A DNA stretch of 64,000 nucleotides, taken from the NCBI GenBank assembly GCA_020026155.1, contig JAHHQX010000006.1, positions 44,963-108,962 of the forward strand. Reading direction: 5' to 3'. The position numbers and the translations under genes were made by a program. Every line of letters starts with the position of its first letter. Position 1 is the first letter of the stretch. Positions 61,174 to 64,000 of the stretch are shown here, in pieces. Source of the DNA: Actinobacillus sp. Its GTDB lineage: Bacteria > Pseudomonadota > Gammaproteobacteria > Enterobacterales > Pasteurellaceae. The notes beneath the pieces are model-generated. The model ran no database searches. It was not told the origin of the DNA and worked only from the letters and a program-made list of their open reading frames with translations.

Positions 61174-62304
61174 ATGTCAGCCTCATCAGCATTCTCCAAA
61201 GAAGATCAACAATTTATGCAGCTTGCCCTCGACCTCGCGAAGCAAGGAATTTACACGACATCCCCGAATCCGCGTGTTGGATGTGTTTTAGTAAAAAATG
61301 GCAAAATTGTAGGAAAAGGTTTTCACGCCAAGGCAGGTGAGGGACATGCGGAAGTCATGGCGTTAAAAGATGCCGGTGAAAATGCTAAAGGTGCCACAGC
61401 GTACGTCACGCTTGAACCTTGCTCGCATTATGGTCGTACACCACCTTGTGCACTTGGGCTTATTAATGCAGGCGTAACGCGAGTTATCGCTGCAATGCAA
61501 GATCCTAATCCGCAAGTGGTAGGACGAGGCTTAAAAATGCTGGCAGATGCAGGTATCGAAACCCAAGTAGGCTTATTATCCGAACAAGCTGAACACCTCA
61601 ATCGCCCTTTTTTAATGCGCATGCGCCAAAATCGCCCATTTGTACAATTAAAAATGGCGATTAGTTTAGATGGTCGCACTGCAATGGCAAGTGGCGAAAG
61701 TAAATGGATTTCCAATGAACAATCCCGCGCTGATGTCCAAAAATTAAGAGCAGCAAGCTGTGCTATTTTATCTACAAGTGCAACCGTGTTGCACGATGAT
61801 CCTCGCCTGAACGTTCGCTATGAACAATTTCCCGATGATCTAAAAGCCCAATATCCCCACGAAAAATTGCGCCAACCTATTCGGATTATCTTAGATAACC
61901 ATCATAAAGTACGCCCAACTGCACGTCTTTTTGAATGCGATGCGCCCGTTTGGCTCGTCAGTTCCACACCGCGGGATTTAGCTGCTTTTCCCGAAAATTG
62001 TGAACAAATTATCGTACCGAATCACGATTTTATTGATCTCCCTGCACTGTTGCATATTCTTGCGGAGCGTCAAATCAACGCATTATGGCTAGAAGCAGGT
62101 GCAACCCTTGCTGGTGCGTTTATTGAAAATAAATTAGTTGATGAATTAATCGTTTACCTTGCGCCAAAAATTCTCGGTGATCAAGCCCGCGGATTTTGCA
62201 AATTACCTCATTTAACTCGTCTTGCCGATGCATCAAATTGGGAATGCAAACAAATAGAAACGTTTGGCAGTGACGTTAAATTGACGTATTATCCAAAAGG
62301 ATAA
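61174..62304 (+). CDS. ribD: Bifunctional riboflavin biosynthesis deaminase/reductase RibD
   Basis: Catalyses deamination and side-chain reduction of the pyrimidine intermediate in riboflavin synthesis. 376 residues (E. coli 367). The N-terminal cytidine-deaminase-like domain holds zinc ligands in GHAEVMAL and EPCSHYGRTPPC. The C-terminal reductase domain is at about 150-375 (LKMAISLDGRTAMASGESKW, LWLEAGATLAGAFIE, APKILGDQARGF). It has no FMN riboswitch upstream. nrdR and ribH, its usual neighbours in E. coli, are absent; degS follows after a dispersed element. Confidence 0.96.
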   Translation: MSASSAFSKEDQQFMQLALDLAKQGIYTTSPNPRVGCVLVKNGKIVGKGFHAKAGEGHAEVMALKDAGENAKGATAYVTLEPCSHYGRTPPCALGLINAGVTRVIAAMQDPNPQVVGRGLKMLADAGIETQVGLLSEQAEHLNRPFLMRMRQNRPFVQLKMAISLDGRTAMASGESKWISNEQSRADVQKLRAASCAILSTSATVLHDDPRLNVRYEQFPDDLKAQYPHEKLRQPIRIILDNHHKVRPTARLFECDAPVWLVSSTPRDLAAFPENCEQIIVPNHDFIDLPALLHILAERQINALWLEAGATLAGAFIENKLVDELIVYLAPKILGDQARGFCKLPHLTRLADASNWECKQIETFGSDVKLTYYPKG

Positions 62305-62308
62305 TTTT

Positions 62309-62340
62309 CATCATAAATTTTAACGAAAATCAGGGCGTAT
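62309..62340 (-). repeat. Dispersed 3'-end element, copy 10
   Basis: ATAAATTTTAACGAAAATC then AGGGCGTAT begins a few bases after the ribD stop and ends before the SD of degS. Confidence 0.65.
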
Positions 62341-62356
62341 ACGATAAGGACAACTT

Positions 62357-63400
62357 ATGTGGAAAAGAATTGTGCAATCTATTATTCTTGGGCTCGTTGC
62401 GGCCGTTATCGTTATTGCCCTCTCTCCACAAGATAAATTAGCGGTTAAAAATTTATTCGCCCCTCAGCCAATGTCGTTTAACCAAGCCGTGCGTATTGCT
62501 TCGCCGGCAGTGGTAAATGTATATAGCCAATCCTTTGAAGGAAATTTACAAGATCCACAAAGCCAAATCACCAATCTTGGTTCAGGGGTCATCATGTCGC
62601 CAAACGGCTACATCTTAACGAATAAACACGTTATTGCGAATGCGCAACAAATTATTGTTGCCCTCCAATCAGGACGCATTTTTACCGCTCGGCTGGTTGG
62701 TTCCGATTCGCTTACAGATTTAGCGGTGTTAAAAATTCACTCCACTACCAAACTCCCTACGATTCCTCAAAATCCAGACCGTCCGCTCCAAGTTGGCGAT
62801 GTCGTTTTAGCGATTGGTAATCCTTATAATCTCGGGCAAAGCGTATCGCAAGGCATTGTCAGTGCATTAGGGCGCAATGTCATTGGTGATTATGCAGGTC
62901 GCCAAGATTTAATCCAAACCGATGCATCCATCAACCGCGGTAACTCAGGCGGTGCGCTCATTAATTCACTGGGTGAACTCATTGCCATTAATACCTTAAG
63001 TATTGGTAAAAATACTCAAGATTTAGCGGAAGGCTTAAACTTTGCCATTCCTATTCAGCTTGCTACGCGAATTATGCGCGATATCATTAAAGATGGACGC
63101 GTTATTCGAGGATATTTAGGCGTGCAAAGTAACATTCTCTTTAATAACGGGACAGGTAAAGAAAGCGAAGGAGTACTCGTCACAGCGATTGCTCCCCAAA
63201 GCCCTGCTGCAGTGGCAGATATTATGCCGAATGATGTGATTTTAAAATACGGTGATACAATCATCACCTCCCCTGCTCAATTAATGCGTTTAGTTATTGA
63301 TACACGACCAAACACAACAGTAAATATCCAAATTCGACGTCTTGGCAAAATTTTAACAGTACCGGTGATGATCGGTGAACTGAACACAGAAAGTGAATAA
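62357..63400 (+). CDS. degS: Periplasmic serine endoprotease DegS
   Basis: Membrane-anchored HtrA-family protease that senses unfolded porins and cuts RseA to release sigma-E. 347 residues (E. coli 355). One N-terminal membrane anchor (about 5-23), then the trypsin-like domain with H91 (LTNKHVIANA), D121 (SLTDLAVLKI) and S197 (NRGNSGGALI), and a single PDZ domain (about 255-340). The single PDZ and the uncleaved anchor separate it from DegP/DegQ. SD AAGGACAAC. No degQ-like gene is adjacent. Confidence 0.94.
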   Translation: MWKRIVQSIILGLVAAVIVIALSPQDKLAVKNLFAPQPMSFNQAVRIASPAVVNVYSQSFEGNLQDPQSQITNLGSGVIMSPNGYILTNKHVIANAQQIIVALQSGRIFTARLVGSDSLTDLAVLKIHSTTKLPTIPQNPDRPLQVGDVVLAIGNPYNLGQSVSQGIVSALGRNVIGDYAGRQDLIQTDASINRGNSGGALINSLGELIAINTLSIGKNTQDLAEGLNFAIPIQLATRIMRDIIKDGRVIRGYLGVQSNILFNNGTGKESEGVLVTAIAPQSPAAVADIMPNDVILKYGDTIITSPAQLMRLVIDTRPNTTVNIQIRRLGKILTVPVMIGELNTESE

Positions 63401-63579
63401 GTGCTGAAAAATATTTAATTATCGATAAAAATTTTTTAATATCATAATATTTTTATCTGACTGCTACTAAAACAACCACTTGATTTTACATTAAAAATTT
63501 TTATTTTTTTGAATAACCGAATTTGCCACCACGAAAACCTATACAAAAATTCACTAAAAATCGTTTAATTTTTAATTTT

Positions 63580-63608
63580 ATACCTAAAAATAGGTATTTT
63601 TATTTTAC
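63580..63608 (+). terminator. Possible weak terminator after degS
   Basis: ATACCTA and TAGGTAT pair around AAAA and are followed by a T-rich run. It lies 180 nt after degS, so it is a weak candidate; it may equally be part of the promoter region of the small ORF that follows. Confidence 0.4.
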
Positions 63609-63662
63609 CTCTAATTAACTAAACTCTCATCGAATAAGAACGTTTTTTTATCGGAGGGTGCT

Positions 63663-63755
63663 ATGAACCAAGCCTTTGCTTATTCATTAATCATTACTAT
63701 CCTTTCTCTTGCAGTTGTGGTATTTCTTTCTGCCTCAATTTTCTATCAAGGATAA
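63663..63755 (+). CDS. Predicted 30-residue single-span membrane peptide
   Basis: The frame encodes MNQAFAYSLIITILSLAVVV followed by FLSASIFYQG. A short polar N-terminus precedes one hydrophobic span (about residues 5-27). The SD CGGAGGGTGCT is strong, and a good intrinsic terminator follows, which makes it a plausible real gene rather than chance. In size and layout it resembles small enterobacterial membrane proteins such as YnhF, but I cannot establish homology. Function unknown. Confidence 0.6.
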   Translation: MNQAFAYSLIITILSLAVVVFLSASIFYQG

Positions 63756-63771
63756 TGAGTCTTAATAAAAG

Positions 63772-63803
63772 AAAAGCGTTCTTTTCTAAAGAACGCTTTT
63801 TTA
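63772..63803 (+). terminator. Terminator after the small membrane ORF
   Basis: AAAAGCGTTCTT and AAGAACGCTTTT pair around a short loop and are followed by a T run. Confidence 0.85.
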
Positions 63804-63888
63804 TGGTTAAAATTTACTATTATTTTGCATAAATATCCACTTATAAGATGAATATCTAAGCAAACGATTTTTTTTATTAAATAAATAC

Positions 63889-63916
63889 TTGCACCCTTTT
63901 AAAAAATTCGTATAAT
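63889..63916 (+). promoter_or_regulatory. Promoter of tRNA-Gly
   Basis: TTGCAC (63889-63894), 16-nt spacer, TATAAT (63911-63916), followed by TCGCCTCG, a GC-rich discriminator typical of stringently controlled stable RNA promoters. The tRNA starts about 26 nt downstream of the expected start site. Confidence 0.75.
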
Positions 63917-63948
63917 TCGCCTCGTTCTTTCGTAACAACGAAAACAAA

Positions 63949-64000
<52 letters not shown>

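Overview
The window is a stretch of AT-rich gamma-proteobacterial chromosome that I assign to the family Pasteurellaceae (Haemophilus/Actinobacillus/Gallibacterium relatives). The assignment rests on gene content and order: yfbV divergent from ackA-pta, artPIQM, lolCDE next to a 2-hydroxyacid dehydrogenase, rsmI/lpoA-yraN-diaA-dolP, yajC-secDF, the mod cluster with its own modE, proQ-prc, potABCD, yjjI-yjjW, pntAB, and tsaE-amiB-mutL-miaA-hfq. Genus and species cannot be read from the sequence. The Haemophilus-type DNA uptake signal (AAGTGCGGT) is scarce: I found three exact copies.

Layout. 1-2.1 kb: 5' part of sohB (minus), then pgsA and periplasmic sodC. 2.1-7.2 kb: a YbhGFSR-type ABC exporter operon (minus). 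7.4-11.5 kb: ackA-pta (minus) and yfbV (plus). 11.6-14.5 kb: arginine importer artPIQM (minus) behind ARG-box-like sites. 14.6-16.6 kb: gpt and pepD. 16.7-20.9 kb: lolCDE and a D-2-hydroxyacid dehydrogenase (minus). 21-25.6 kb: rsmI divergent from lpoA-yraN-diaA-dolP, an envelope and replication group. 25.7-32.1 kb: an isolated wzz, slt and yajC-secD-secF (all minus). 32.3-36 kb: modABC with divergent modE. 36.1-39.8 kb: a BudC-type acetoin/butanediol dehydrogenase and proQ-prc. 40.3-44.2 kb: potABCD. 44.3-47.3 kb: an apparent operon of an exported choloylglycine-hydrolase-family enzyme, a 7-alpha-hydroxysteroid-dehydrogenase-type SDR and periplasmic asparaginase. 47.3-49.7 kb: glycyl radical enzyme YjjI and activase YjjW. 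49.8-52.7 kb: pntAB. 53-63.4 kb: sfsA, a Fur-boxed small RNA candidate, tyrS, tsaE-amiB-mutL-miaA-hfq, tehB, ribD, degS. The end holds a 30-residue membrane-peptide ORF and a truncated tRNA-Gly(GCC).

Three things stand out. First, a perfect Fur box and a strong promoter drive an 80-odd-nucleotide transcript ending in an intrinsic terminator between sfsA and tyrS. This is probably an iron-responsive sRNA, and the RNA chaperones Hfq and ProQ are encoded in the same window. Second, the amidase plus 7-alpha-HSDH-like pair lies 3 nt apart and could join bile-salt deconjugation to 7-oxidation. Third, a dispersed element of about 28 bp, sometimes doubled into a palindrome of about 44 bp, occurs 11 times and each copy lies next to the 3' end of a gene. 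I see no prophage, insertion sequence, CRISPR array or other mobile element.
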